Assembly: GCA_045807125.1 (NCBI GenBank)
Contig: JBJMHZ010000026.1
Coordinates: 124,001-188,000, forward strand
Length of the DNA stretch: 64,000 nucleotides
Reading direction: 5' to 3'
Source of the DNA: JBJMHZ01 sp045807125
GTDB lineage: Bacteria; Actinomycetota; Actinomycetes; JAWWOL01
The notes under the pieces: generated by a model
Databases searched by the model: none
Seen by the model: the letters and a program-made list of their open reading frames with translations, nothing else
Told to the model about the DNA's origin: nothing
Shown: one piece after another, positions 55,583 through 64,000 of the stretch
Layout of the letters: each line of letters opens with the position of its first letter
How positions within the stretch are numbered: position 1 is the stretch's first letter
Program-made: the position numbers and the translations under genes

Positions 55583-56371
55583 TCACCGTCCCTCGAACTG
55601 CGCCTTCCCCGGCCCGCTCTCGATGAAGCTCCGCATCCCGATGCCGCGGTCCTCGGTGGCGAACAGGGCGGCGAACTGCTGGCGCTCGATCGTCAGGCCG
55701 GTGGCGAGGTCGGCGTCGAGCCCGTGGTCGATCGCCTCCTTGGCCGCCCGCAGCGCGTACGCCGGTCCGGTCGCGAACTGCCCGGCCCACTCGCGCGCGG
55801 CCGCGTAGACGTCGTCGGGCGCCACGACCCGGTCGACGAGCCCGATCCGCAGCGCCTCCTCCGCCTCGACGAAGCGGCCGGTGAAGACGATGTCCTTGGC
55901 CCTCGACGGGCCGACCAGCCGGGCCAGCCGCTGCGTGCCGCCCGCGCCGGGGATCACGCCGAGCTTGATCTCCGGCTGCCCCAGCTTGGCGTTGTCGCCG
56001 CACACCCGGTAGTCGGCGGTGAGCGCCAGCTCGCAGCCGCCGCCCAGCGCGTAGCCGGTGACCGCCGCGACGACCGGCTTCGGGATCTCGGCCACCGCCG
56101 TGAACGCCGACTGCAGGCCGGCCGCGCGCTGCACCATCTCGGTGTAGGACATCCGGACCATCTCCTTGATGTCCGCCCCCGCGGCGAACACCTTCGGGCC
56201 GCCGTAGACGACCACCGCCCGCACGTCGGCGCGCTCGGTCGCCTCGAGGGCCGCGGCGCGCAGCTCCTCCTGCATCTGCTTGTCGAGCGCGTTCATCGGC
56301 GGCCGGTCCAGCCGGATGGTGCCGATCGCCCCGTCGATCTCGAGACGCACGAACTCCGGCGCGTCCGGCAT
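55583..56371 (-). CDS. Enoyl-CoA hydratase/isomerase (EchA17-like)
   Basis: This 262-residue crotonase-fold enzyme has RLDRPPMNALDKQMQEEL, the oxyanion loop KVFAAGADIKEM, the second oxyanion element GYALGGGCELALTADYRV and the catalytic Glu region GQPEIKLGVIPGAGGTQRL. It would hydrate 2-enoyl-CoA. The ATG at 56371 with GAGGAGGG upstream is clear, and an upstream in-frame ATG is rejected. From memory the neighbour order matches M. tuberculosis Rv3038c-echA17. Confidence 0.92.
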   Translation of the reverse strand: MPDAPEFVRLEIDGAIGTIRLDRPPMNALDKQMQEELRAAALEATERADVRAVVVYGGPKVFAAGADIKEMVRMSYTEMVQRAAGLQSAFTAVAEIPKPVVAAVTGYALGGGCELALTADYRVCGDNAKLGQPEIKLGVIPGAGGTQRLARLVGPSRAKDIVFTGRFVEAEEALRIGLVDRVVAPDDVYAAAREWAGQFATGPAYALRAAKEAIDHGLDADLATGLTIERQQFAALFATEDRGIGMRSFIESGPGKAQFEGR

Positions 56372-56496
56372 GGCGGCCCTCCTCGGTCCCTGGTGTCCCC
56401 GCACCGTCCCCTCCCGGAGACTCCGGCAGCCTATCGGCGCACCGGCGCGGTGACCCATCGCCCTCGTACGGTCGCCGATCCGGCAGACTCGGGTGC

Positions 56497-58650
56497 GTGA
56501 CGACAGCGGGTGGCGCCGGGGCCGCGCCGGGGGGCCAGCGCCCCTGGCCGGGGCGGCCGGCGCCGCTCGGGGCCACCTGGGACGGCGAGGGCACCAACTT
56601 CGCGCTGTACGCGCCGGGCGCCGAGGCTGTCGACGTCTGCCTGTTCGGCGACGACGGCAGCGAGCTGCTGGTGCGGCTCGAGGAGTCCACGTACCACGTC
56701 TGGCACGGCTACCTGCCGCAGGTGCACCCGGGGCAGCGCTACGGCTACCGGGTCCACGGACCGTTCGAGCCGAGGGCAGGGCGGCGCTGGAACCCGAGCA
56801 AGCTGCTCGCCGACCCGTACGCGCGCGCCTTCGACGGCCGGCTGCGCCTCGACAGCGAGGACGCCACCGCCATCTTCGGCTACCCGCCGGGGCAGGACGA
56901 CACGGTCAAGGACGACCGGGACTCCGCGCCGTACGTGCCGAAGTCCGTCGTCGTGCACGACGGCTTCCCCTGGGGCGACGACCACCGCCCGGGCACCGCG
57001 TGGGCCGACACCGTGATCTACGAGCTGCACGTCAAGGGCTTCACCGCGAGCCACCTCGGCATCCCCGAGCGGCTGCGCGGCACGTACGCGGGGCTCGCCC
57101 ACCCGGTGGCCGTCGATCACCTGCGCCGCCTCGGCGTCACAGCGGTCGAGCTGCTGCCGGTGCACCAGTTCGTCAGCGAGCCGGCGCTGCTGCGCCGCGG
57201 CCTCGCCAACTACTGGGGCTACAACACGCTCGGCTTCTTCGCGCCGCACAACGACTACTCGGCGAGCGGCAGCAGGGGCGAGCAGGTCCGCGAGTTCAAG
57301 GCGATGGTGCGGGCGCTGCACGCGGCCGGCATCGAGGTGATCCTCGACGTCGTCTACAACCACACCGCCGAGGGCGACCACTGCGGGCCGACGCTGTCGT
57401 TCCGGGGCATCGACAACGGCGCGTACTACCGGCTGCGCCAGGCCGACCAGCGCTACTACGTCGACTACACCGGCACCGGCAACACCCTCGACGTGCAGCA
57501 CCCGCATGCGCTGCAGCTCATCATGGACTCGCTGCGCTACTGGGTCACCGAGATGCACGTCGACGGCTTCCGGTTCGACCTCGCCGCCGCGCTCGCCCGG
57601 TCGATGCACGACGTCGACAAGCTGTCCGCGTTCTTCGACGTCATCCAGCAGGACCCGGTCGTCAGCCAGGTCAAGCTGATCGCCGAGCCGTGGGACGTCG
57701 GCGAGGGCGGCTACCAGGTCGGCGAGTTCCCGCCGCTCTGGACCGAGTGGAACGGCAAGTACCGCGACGCCGTGCGCGACTTCTGGCGCGGGGCGCAGCC
57801 GAGCGTCGCCGAGCTCGGGTTCCGGCTGTCCGGGTCGAGCGATCTCTACCAGGACGACGGCCGCCGGCCGTTCGCGTCGATCAACTTCGTCACCGCGCAC
57901 GACGGCTTCACGCTGCAGGACCTGGTGTCGTACGAGCGCAAGCACAACGAGGGCAACGGCGAGGGCAACCGCGACGGCAGCGACGACAACCGCTCGGACA
58001 ACCACGGGGTCGAGGGCCCCACCGACGACCCGGCGATCCGCGCGGAGCGCGGGCGGCAGGTCCGCAACTTCCTGGTGACGCTGCTGCTCGCCACCGGCGT
58101 GCCGATGATCACGGCCGGCGACGAGATGGGCCGCACGCAGCAGGGCAACAACAACGCGTACTGCCAGGACAACGAGGTCTCCTGGCTGCACTGGGACCTC
58201 GATCAGGAGCAGGCCGACCTGCTCGGCTTCGTCCGGCGGCTGCTGGAGCTGCGCCGCGACCACCAGGTCTTCCGCCAGCGCGCGTTCTTCCTCGGCCGGC
58301 CGGTCACCGACGGCGGCGTGAAGGATCTCGCCTGGTTCACCCCCGAGGGCCGCGAGCTCACCGACGCCGACTGGTTCGCTCCCGGCGTGCGCACGCTCGG
58401 CATGTACCTGTCCGGCGAGGGCATCCGCACCCGCGGCCCGCGGGGCGAGCGCATCACCGACTCGTCGTTCCTGCTGCTGCTGCACGCGGGGACCGAGGAG
58501 AGCTCGTTCGTGCTGCCGGGCCCGCCGTGGGCCGCGACGTACGCCGTCGTCGTCGACACCGCCGGCACCCAGCCGGCCGCCGGCATCCCGGCCGGCCACG
58601 CGCTGCTGATGCCCGGCCGGTCGGCGGTCGTGCTGCGCGCCGAGGGCTGA
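56497..58650 (+). CDS. glgX: Glycogen debranching enzyme GlgX
   Basis: This 717-residue GH13 debranching enzyme cleaves alpha-1,6 links in glycogen limit dextrin. An N-terminal CBM48 domain (LGATWDGEGTNFALYAPGAE) is followed by the barrel. The nucleophile is in MHVDGFRFDLAAALAR, the acid in LIAEPWDVGEGGYQVG, and the third Asp in INFVTAHDGFTLQDLVSYE with the KHNEGNGEGNRDG loop typical of GlgX. The start is GTG at 56497. It is the first gene of the alpha-glucan set at the right of the window. Confidence 0.95.
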   Translation: MTTAGGAGAAPGGQRPWPGRPAPLGATWDGEGTNFALYAPGAEAVDVCLFGDDGSELLVRLEESTYHVWHGYLPQVHPGQRYGYRVHGPFEPRAGRRWNPSKLLADPYARAFDGRLRLDSEDATAIFGYPPGQDDTVKDDRDSAPYVPKSVVVHDGFPWGDDHRPGTAWADTVIYELHVKGFTASHLGIPERLRGTYAGLAHPVAVDHLRRLGVTAVELLPVHQFVSEPALLRRGLANYWGYNTLGFFAPHNDYSASGSRGEQVREFKAMVRALHAAGIEVILDVVYNHTAEGDHCGPTLSFRGIDNGAYYRLRQADQRYYVDYTGTGNTLDVQHPHALQLIMDSLRYWVTEMHVDGFRFDLAAALARSMHDVDKLSAFFDVIQQDPVVSQVKLIAEPWDVGEGGYQVGEFPPLWTEWNGKYRDAVRDFWRGAQPSVAELGFRLSGSSDLYQDDGRRPFASINFVTAHDGFTLQDLVSYERKHNEGNGEGNRDGSDDNRSDNHGVEGPTDDPAIRAERGRQVRNFLVTLLLATGVPMITAGDEMGRTQQGNNNAYCQDNEVSWLHWDLDQEQADLLGFVRRLLELRRDHQVFRQRAFFLGRPVTDGGVKDLAWFTPEGRELTDADWFAPGVRTLGMYLSGEGIRTRGPRGERITDSSFLLLLHAGTEESSFVLPGPPWAATYAVVVDTAGTQPAAGIPAGHALLMPGRSAVVLRAEG

Positions 58651-58753
58651 CCGCTCCTCTTCTGGACTGCCTCATGCATCGGGGCGGTTTCAGGCACCCC
58701 GCTGCGGGTCACCACTGAAGCGTCTCCCTCGCGGTACCCGGCAGGAGGTCGAC

Positions 58754-59080
58754 GTGGTCATGCGGCTCTCGGCACTGGCGCGGCGCACGTCGACGACCGC
58801 GCTGATCTGGGTCGGGAGCTTGACGCTCGGCCTGGCCGACGTGCTCTACGCCGGCCTGGTGCCCGGCCCGCGCGGGGTGATCGACCGGGCGGCCCTCGCG
58901 CTGGCCTGCGCCGCCGGCGCGGTGCTCCTCGCCGCCCTCCTGCGCGGCGCCCTCCGCTACCGCCGGGCCGTGGGGCCCGGCGGCCGGCCGCACCGCGACG
59001 CCATCGCCCGCGAGGCCGAGCTGGGCATCGTCGCGCTCGAGGCCTGGCTGCGCCGGCAGGACCGCAGCCGCGACGGCTGA
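58754..59080 (+). CDS. Small two-span membrane protein, function unknown
   Basis: This 108-residue protein starts at a GTG preceded by AGGAGGTCGAC. Two hydrophobic spans are predicted: TALIWVGSLTLGLADVLYAG (about 15-34) and AALALACAAGAVLLAALLRG (about 46-65). A charged cytosolic tail, IAREAELGIVALEAWLRRQ, is predicted to be helical. No family is recognised. It is between glgX and the convergent glgP but is probably unrelated to glucan metabolism. Confidence 0.65.
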   Translation: MVMRLSALARRTSTTALIWVGSLTLGLADVLYAGLVPGPRGVIDRAALALACAAGAVLLAALLRGALRYRRAVGPGGRPHRDAIAREAELGIVALEAWLRRQDRSRDG

Positions 59081-59111
59081 CGGCTCGCCACCGCCCCGCG
59101 CGGCTGGCGGG

Positions 59112-61676
59112 TCAGGCGTTGACGACGCGGCCGAGCTCGGCGCTCGTGGCGAGCAGCCGGTGGCGCGGCAGCACCCGTACGGTGTAGCCGAAGGCGCCGC
59201 TGCGGTCGAGCGGCACGTTGCCCTCGAAGCGGTGCAGGCCGTCGGCCGGCCCGGCCGGCGCGAGCTCGACCGCGGTCACGTCGTAGAGGTCGTCCAGATC
59301 GTCGACCCGGCCGTAGACCGCCTGCACGGCGACGTCGGCCACGTCGAGTCCGCCGAGCTCGACCATCGCGCGCACCCCGATGACGCCGCCCAGCGCCCTG
59401 GTGTCGGACTCGTCGACCGCGTCGACGTGGCTCACCCGTACGTCCGGCCAGCGCTCGGCGAGGCGCAGGCACCAGGCCGAGAGCTCGCGGGCGCCGGCGA
59501 AGCCGTCGCCGGTCATCGCCCTGGTGGCGAGCGCCGCCCGGGCGTACAGCTGCTCGACGTAGTCGCGCACCATGCGGCTCGCCAGCACCTTCGGCCCCAG
59601 CGACTCGAGGTCGTGGCGCACCATCTCGAGCCATCGCTGCGGCAGCCCGTCGCGGTCGCGGTCGTAGAACTTGACCCGGACGTCCTTCTCGATGAGGTCG
59701 TACAGCGCGGCCGCCTCGAGCTCGTCGCGCCGGTCGGGGTCGTGCACGCCCTCCGCGGACGGGATGGCCCACCCGTTCTCGCCGTCGAACCACTCGTCCC
59801 ACCAGCCGTCGCGGATCGAGAGGTTGAGGCAGCCGTTGAGCGCCGCCTTCATGCCCGACGTGCCGCACGCCTCGAGGGGGCGCAGCGGGTTGTTCAGCCA
59901 GACGTCGCAGCCAGGAAGCAGCACCGCTGCCATGCCCATGTCGTAGTCGGGGAGGAACGCGATGCGGTGCCTGATCGCGGGGTCCTCGGTGAAGCGGACG
60001 ATCTGCTGCACGAGCGCCTTGCCGGAGTCGTCGGCCGGGTGGGACTTGCCCGCGATGACGATCTGGATCGGCCGCTCAGGGTCGAGCAGCAGCGCCCGCA
60101 GCCGGTCGCGGTCGCGGAGCATGAGAGTGAGCCGCTTGTACGACGGCACCCGCCTCGCGAAGCCGATCGTCAGCACGTCGGGGTCGAAGGCGCCGTTGAT
60201 CCAGCCGAGCTCGGGCTGGGCCGCGCCGCGCTGCAGCCACGACTGGCGCAGCCGGCGGCGGATGTCGTCGACCAGCCGGGCGCGCAGCTGGTTGCGCGCC
60301 GACCACACCGCGCCGGCGGGCACCCGCGCCATGCGGTCCCAGCCCTGGGCGTCCTCGACGAGCTCGCGGCCGACATGCCGCTCGGCCAGCGCGAGGACCT
60401 CCGGCGCCACCCACGTCTGGCCGTGCACGCCGTTGGTGATCGACGTGATCGGCACCTCGCTGGTGTCGAAGCCGGGCCACAGCGCGGCGAACATCTCCCT
60501 GCTCACCTCGCCGTGCAGCTGGGACACGCCGTTGGCCCGCTGCGCCAGCCGCAGGCCCATGACCGCCATGTTGAAGACGCCGGGGTCACCGCCCTCCGGC
60601 TCGGCACCGAGCGCGAGGATCCGGTCGACCGGGGTGCCGGGCGATTCGTTCGACCCGCCGAAGTACGAGGCGATCAGGTCGCGCGGGAAGCGGTCGATGC
60701 CGGCGGGGACGGGCGTGTGCGTCGTGAACACCGTGCCGGCCCGTACGACGGCGAGGGCCTCGTCGAACGACAGGCCCGGCCCCTCGGCCAGCTCGCGGAT
60801 GCGCTCGACGCCGAGGAACCCGGCGTGCCCCTCGTTGGTGTGGAAGACCTCCGGCTCGGGGGCGCCGGTACTGGCGCAGTACGCGCGGATCGCGCGCACC
60901 CCGCCGATGCCGAGCAGCATCTCCTGCTGGAGCCGGTGCTCGGTCGACCCACCGTAGAGGCGGTCGGTGACCTCGCGCTCGCCCGGGGCGTTCTCCTCGA
61001 CGTTGGAGTCGAGCAGCAGCAGCGGCACGCGCCCCACCTGGGCGACCCAGACCTGCGCCCGCAGCCGGCGGTCGCCGGGGAAGCCGACCTCCACCCGTAC
61101 GGGCGCGCCGGCCTCGTCGCGCAGCATGGTGAGCGGCAGGCCCTGCGGATCGATCGGCGGGTAGCGCTCGAGCTGCCAGCCGTCCGGGGACAGCGACTGC
61201 GAGAAGTACCCGTGCTGGTAGAGCAGCCCGACCCCGATGATCGGCACGCCGAGGTCGCTGGCGGCCTTGAGGTGGTCGCCGGCCAGGATGCCGAGGCCGC
61301 CGGAGTAGTTGGGCAGCACCTGGGTGACGCCGAACTCCATCGAGAAGTAGCCGATCGACCGCGGGCCGCCGGCCCCCGAGGTCTGGTACCAGCGGTCCCT
61401 GGTGAGGTAGTCCTGCAGGTCGTCGTGCGCGTCCTGCAGGCGCCGCAGGAAGCGGCGGTCGGCCGCCAGGGTCGCCAGGCGGTCGGGGTGCACCGCCCCG
61501 AGCAGGCGGAGGGGGTCGCAGCCGACGTCCTCCCAGACCCGGCGGTCGACGTCGGCCAGCAGCTCGCGCGACTCGGCGTGCCAGGACCAGCGGAGGTTGA
61601 GGACGAGGTCGGCGAGCGGCTTGAGGGACTCGGGAAGACCGACCCGTACGGTGAAGCGGCGCAGTGCTCTCACCAC
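59112..61676 (-). CDS. glgP: Alpha-glucan phosphorylase
   Basis: This glycogen/maltodextrin phosphorylase of about 854 residues (AlgP/GlgP short bacterial type) releases glucose-1-phosphate. Seen are LNLRWSWHAESRELLADVD at the start, YFSMEFGVTQVLPNYSGGLG, VFHTNEGHAGFL, the ITNGVHGQTWVAPEV block and the PLP lysine site EACGTSGMKAALNG followed by WWDEWFDGENGWAI. Two adjacent GTG codons (61676 and 61673) are the likely starts. It is divergent from glgE, with 151 bp between them. Confidence 0.94.
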   Translation of the reverse strand: MVRALRRFTVRVGLPESLKPLADLVLNLRWSWHAESRELLADVDRRVWEDVGCDPLRLLGAVHPDRLATLAADRRFLRRLQDAHDDLQDYLTRDRWYQTSGAGGPRSIGYFSMEFGVTQVLPNYSGGLGILAGDHLKAASDLGVPIIGVGLLYQHGYFSQSLSPDGWQLERYPPIDPQGLPLTMLRDEAGAPVRVEVGFPGDRRLRAQVWVAQVGRVPLLLLDSNVEENAPGEREVTDRLYGGSTEHRLQQEMLLGIGGVRAIRAYCASTGAPEPEVFHTNEGHAGFLGVERIRELAEGPGLSFDEALAVVRAGTVFTTHTPVPAGIDRFPRDLIASYFGGSNESPGTPVDRILALGAEPEGGDPGVFNMAVMGLRLAQRANGVSQLHGEVSREMFAALWPGFDTSEVPITSITNGVHGQTWVAPEVLALAERHVGRELVEDAQGWDRMARVPAGAVWSARNQLRARLVDDIRRRLRQSWLQRGAAQPELGWINGAFDPDVLTIGFARRVPSYKRLTLMLRDRDRLRALLLDPERPIQIVIAGKSHPADDSGKALVQQIVRFTEDPAIRHRIAFLPDYDMGMAAVLLPGCDVWLNNPLRPLEACGTSGMKAALNGCLNLSIRDGWWDEWFDGENGWAIPSAEGVHDPDRRDELEAAALYDLIEKDVRVKFYDRDRDGLPQRWLEMVRHDLESLGPKVLASRMVRDYVEQLYARAALATRAMTGDGFAGARELSAWCLRLAERWPDVRVSHVDAVDESDTRALGGVIGVRAMVELGGLDVADVAVQAVYGRVDDLDDLYDVTAVELAPAGPADGLHRFEGNVPLDRSGAFGYTVRVLPRHRLLATSAELGRVVNA

Positions 61677-61827
61677 TGCGACCTTAGCGAGAGCCGCCGC
61701 GACCGTCAGCCGGAAGGCGGCGGCGCGCCGCGCCCGACACGATTCCGGCACGGTTCGAGCAGGTGCGGGGGCAACAACACCGGTCGGCGGCGTTCGACGT
61801 CGGGGGCGAGGGGTAGTGTCGGCAGCG

Positions 61828-63813
61828 ATGATCGGACGCATTCCCATCACCGAGGTGAGCCCGGTGGTCGCGTGCGGCCGGTGGCCCGCGCGCGCCGTCG
61901 TCGGTGAGACCCTCACCGTTGCGGCGACGGTCCTCCGCGAGGGGCACGACGCCGTGGGGGCCAACGTCGTCCTCCACCGGCCGGACGGCACCACGGGCCC
62001 GCACGCTCCCATGACCGAGCTCGACCACGGGCTGGCCAGGTGGGAAGCGGTCGTGACCTTCACCGAGCAGGGGCCCTGGGCGTTCGAGATCGAGGCCTGG
62101 TCGGACCCGATCGCCACCTGGCACCACAACGCCGAGGTCAAGCACGCCGCGGGGCAGGACGTCTCGCTCGAGCTCGAGGAGGGCGCCCGGCTGCTCGAGG
62201 AGGCCGCCGACGGGGTGCCGGCCGCCGCCCGGTCCATGCTCCTCGCGGCGGCCAAGGACCTCCGCGACGAGACGCTCGAGCCGGCCGACCGGCTGCGCCC
62301 GGCGCTGTCTCCCGAGCTCGCCGGCGCGCTGGCCGCGCATCCGCTGCGCCGGCTCGTGACCCGCTCGCAGCGGTACGAGGTGTGGGTCGACCGCGAGCAG
62401 GCGCTGTTCAGCTCGTGGTACGAGCTCTTCCCCCGCTCGGAGGGCGCGCACCAGGACCCTCGCACCGGCGAGTGGCGGTCGGGCACCTTCCGCACGGCGG
62501 CGGAGCGGTTGCCCGCGGTGGCCGCGATGGGCTTCGACGTCGTCTACCTGCCGCCGATCCACCCGATCGGGCGCTCGTTCCGCAAGGGACCCAACAACAC
62601 CCTCGCCCCCGCCGCCGGCGATCCCGGGTCGCCGTGGGCGATCGGCAGCGACGAGGGCGGCCACGACGCGATCCATCCCGACCTCGGGACGATCGACGAC
62701 TTCGATGCGTTCGTGGCGAGGGCCGCCGGGCTCGGCATGGAGGTCGCGCTCGATCTCGCCCTGCAGGCCTCGCCCGACCACCCGTGGGCCAAGGAGCACC
62801 CGGAGTGGTTCACGGTGCGCGCCGACGGCACGATCGCCTACGCCGAGAACCCGCCCAAGAAGTACCAGGACATCTACCCGATCAACTTCGACGACGACCC
62901 CGACGGCATCTACGCCGAGGTGCTGCGCATCGTCCGGCACTGGGCGAGCCACGGCGTCCGCATCTTCCGCGTCGACAACCCGCACACCAAGCCGGTGCCG
63001 TTCTGGGAGTGGCTGATCGCCGAGGTGAGGAGGACCGACCCGGACGTGCTCTTCCTGGCCGAGGCGTTCACCCGGCCGCCGATGATGCACCTGCTGGCCC
63101 AGGTCGGCTTCACCCAGTCCTACACGTACTTCACCTGGCGCAACGCCAAGTGGGAGATCGAGGAGTACCTCCGCGAGCTGAGCGGGCCCGCCGCCGACTA
63201 CATGCGGCCGAACTTCTTCGTCAACACGCCCGACATCCTGCACGCCTACCTGCAGTACGGTGGCCCACCCGCGTTCAAGATCAGGGCGGTGCTGGCGGCG
63301 CTGCTGTCGCCGGCATGGGGCGTCTACGCGGGATACGAGCTCTTCGAGCACGAGGCGGTCCGCGCCGGCTCGGAGGAGTACATGAACTCGGAGAAGTACC
63401 AGTACCGGCCGCGCGACTGGGCCGCCGCCGAGGCGAGGGGCGAGACGCTCGCCCCTTACCTCGCGCTCCTCAACCGGCTGCGCCGCGGGCACCCAGCCCT
63501 GCACCGGCTGCGCAACCTGCGCTTCCACCACGTCGACGGCGACGAGATCATCTGCTTCTCGAAGCACCTGCCCGCCGAGCAGGCGGGCGGTGCCGACGAC
63601 CTCGTCCTCGTCGTCGTCAATCTCGACCCGCACTCGGTGCGCGATTCGACGGTCCGCCTCGACATGCCGGAGCTGGGGCTGGACTGGAACGACCGGTTCC
63701 GCGTCCATGACGAGGTGACCGGCGCCGACTACGCGTGGAGGCACACCAACTACGTCCGGCTCGATCCGTTCGTCGAACCGGCTCACGTCTTCACCGTGCA
63801 CCGCGACTGGTGA
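61828..63813 (+). CDS. glgE: Alpha-1,4-glucan:maltose-1-phosphate maltosyltransferase GlgE
   Basis: This 661-residue GH13 enzyme extends alpha-glucan from maltose-1-phosphate. It has the GlgE-specific stretch FRVDNPHTKPVPFWEWLIAE (nucleophile D383), acid E412 in VLFLAEAFTRPPMM, VYLPPIHPIGRSFRKGPNN, and an N-terminal beta domain starting MIGRIPITEVSPVVACGRWP. The ATG at 61828 is used. A GTG four codons earlier with GAGGGG upstream is also possible. Followed 13 bp later by treS, it gives the TreS-GlgE route from trehalose to glucan. Confidence 0.96.
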   Translation: MIGRIPITEVSPVVACGRWPARAVVGETLTVAATVLREGHDAVGANVVLHRPDGTTGPHAPMTELDHGLARWEAVVTFTEQGPWAFEIEAWSDPIATWHHNAEVKHAAGQDVSLELEEGARLLEEAADGVPAAARSMLLAAAKDLRDETLEPADRLRPALSPELAGALAAHPLRRLVTRSQRYEVWVDREQALFSSWYELFPRSEGAHQDPRTGEWRSGTFRTAAERLPAVAAMGFDVVYLPPIHPIGRSFRKGPNNTLAPAAGDPGSPWAIGSDEGGHDAIHPDLGTIDDFDAFVARAAGLGMEVALDLALQASPDHPWAKEHPEWFTVRADGTIAYAENPPKKYQDIYPINFDDDPDGIYAEVLRIVRHWASHGVRIFRVDNPHTKPVPFWEWLIAEVRRTDPDVLFLAEAFTRPPMMHLLAQVGFTQSYTYFTWRNAKWEIEEYLRELSGPAADYMRPNFFVNTPDILHAYLQYGGPPAFKIRAVLAALLSPAWGVYAGYELFEHEAVRAGSEEYMNSEKYQYRPRDWAAAEARGETLAPYLALLNRLRRGHPALHRLRNLRFHHVDGDEIICFSKHLPAEQAGGADDLVLVVVNLDPHSVRDSTVRLDMPELGLDWNDRFRVHDEVTGADYAWRHTNYVRLDPFVEPAHVFTVHRDW

Positions 63814-63826
63814 GGGAGCGCCGACC

Positions 63827-64000
63827 GTGAGCATCTCGGAATATCCCGAGGCCGGAGTCACCGAGACGGGGCGCGACCCACTCTGGTACAAGCGCGCGGT
63901 CTTCTACGAGGTCCTCGTGCGGGGCTTCTACGACTCCAACGGCGACGGCACCGGCGACCTGCGCGGCATCGTGCAGAAGCTCGACTACCTCCAGTGGCTC
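63827..64000 (+). CDS. treS: Trehalose synthase TreS, N-terminal part (cut by window edge)
   Basis: The first 58 codons are present, with the gene leaving the window at the right. RDPLWYKRAVFYEVLVRGF and YDSNGDGTGDLRGIVQKLDY match the start of the TreS barrel (maltose/trehalose interconversion). The GTG start has GAGGGAGCG upstream and lies 13 bp after glgE, so they form an operon. Other GH13 members share this opening, but the GlgE neighbour makes TreS the best call. Confidence 0.88.
   Translation, partial: MSISEYPEAGVTETGRDPLWYKRAVFYEVLVRGFYDSNGDGTGDLRGIVQKLDYLQWL

Noticed and set aside
59112..62495. GlgP extended to a 1,127-residue protein
   Set aside because: The extra part is antisense to glgE. 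The GTG pair at 61673-61676 gives the normal GlgP length.

Overview
This window is about 64 kb of very GC-rich DNA with strong GTG/ATG start usage, many 4-bp stop/start overlaps and gene families typical of Actinomycetes (LigA-MetE-like pair, GlgE/TreS pathway, PP2C/RsbW switches). I place it in the high-GC Actinomycetota and cannot name the genus from the sequence alone.

Layout. (1) 1-11.9 kb is a housekeeping block, mostly on the minus strand: gatA (cut by the window edge), gatC, a membrane GGDEF/EAL protein, ligA, a MetE-like protein, an alanine-rich coiled-coil protein (plus strand), mnmA, a cysteine desulfurase, etfA and etfB. From memory, the order gatA-gatC-ligA-trmU-iscS-fixB-fixA matches Mycobacterium tuberculosis Rv3011c-Rv3029c. 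(2) 12.2-49.0 kb interrupts that backbone. It holds a small basic protein, a PAS/GAF/PP2C phosphatase, a roughly 30-kb biosynthetic gene cluster (14.7-44.7 kb) and a set of regulators. (3) 49.2-56.4 kb returns to the backbone: methyltransferase and GH57 branching-enzyme pair (as Rv3030-Rv3031), a peptidase-like DUF885 protein, a hexapeptide acyltransferase (as Rv3034c), an orphan YidD, a second methyltransferase and an EchA17-like hydratase (as Rv3038c-Rv3039c). (4) 56.5-64 kb is alpha-glucan metabolism: glgX, a small membrane protein, glgP, glgE and the start of treS.

The main discovery candidate is the cluster at 14.7-44.7 kb. On the plus strand it carries homologues of the three isonitrile-forming enzymes: a ScoE/Rv0097 Fe(II)/2-oxoglutarate oxidase, a ScoD/FcoT (Rv0098) thioesterase-fold enzyme and a ScoC/FadD10 (Rv0099) acyl ligase. 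Their usual order is interrupted by an ACP and a PKS, and they are followed by a KAS III and a second ACP. The PKS has an intact ketosynthase, but its AT has lost the catalytic Ser and a large internal segment, and its DH lacks the catalytic Asp. On the minus strand, divergent from a shared 430-bp control region, lie an MFS exporter, an MbtH protein, a GNAT, four separate C-A-PCP NRPS proteins, a discrete thioesterase and two acyl-CoA dehydrogenases. The simplest model is this: the dehydrogenase pair and/or KAS III/PKS provide an alpha,beta-unsaturated acyl chain; ScoC, ScoD and ScoE turn it into a beta-isocyano acyl-ACP; four NRPS modules extend it, the serine-coded one probably last; the thioesterase releases it and the MFS protein exports it. 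Characterised relatives make metal-binding isonitrile lipopeptides, so a metallophore-like product is plausible but inferred. A LuxR-type regulator without the phospho-acceptor Asp closes the cluster.

Smaller items of note are a 79-nt structured palindrome present twice (14.5 and 54.6 kb, opposite orientations), a sedolisin C-terminal remnant, nearly identical terminal helices on the NRPS/TE proteins, and several short palindromes upstream of regulators.
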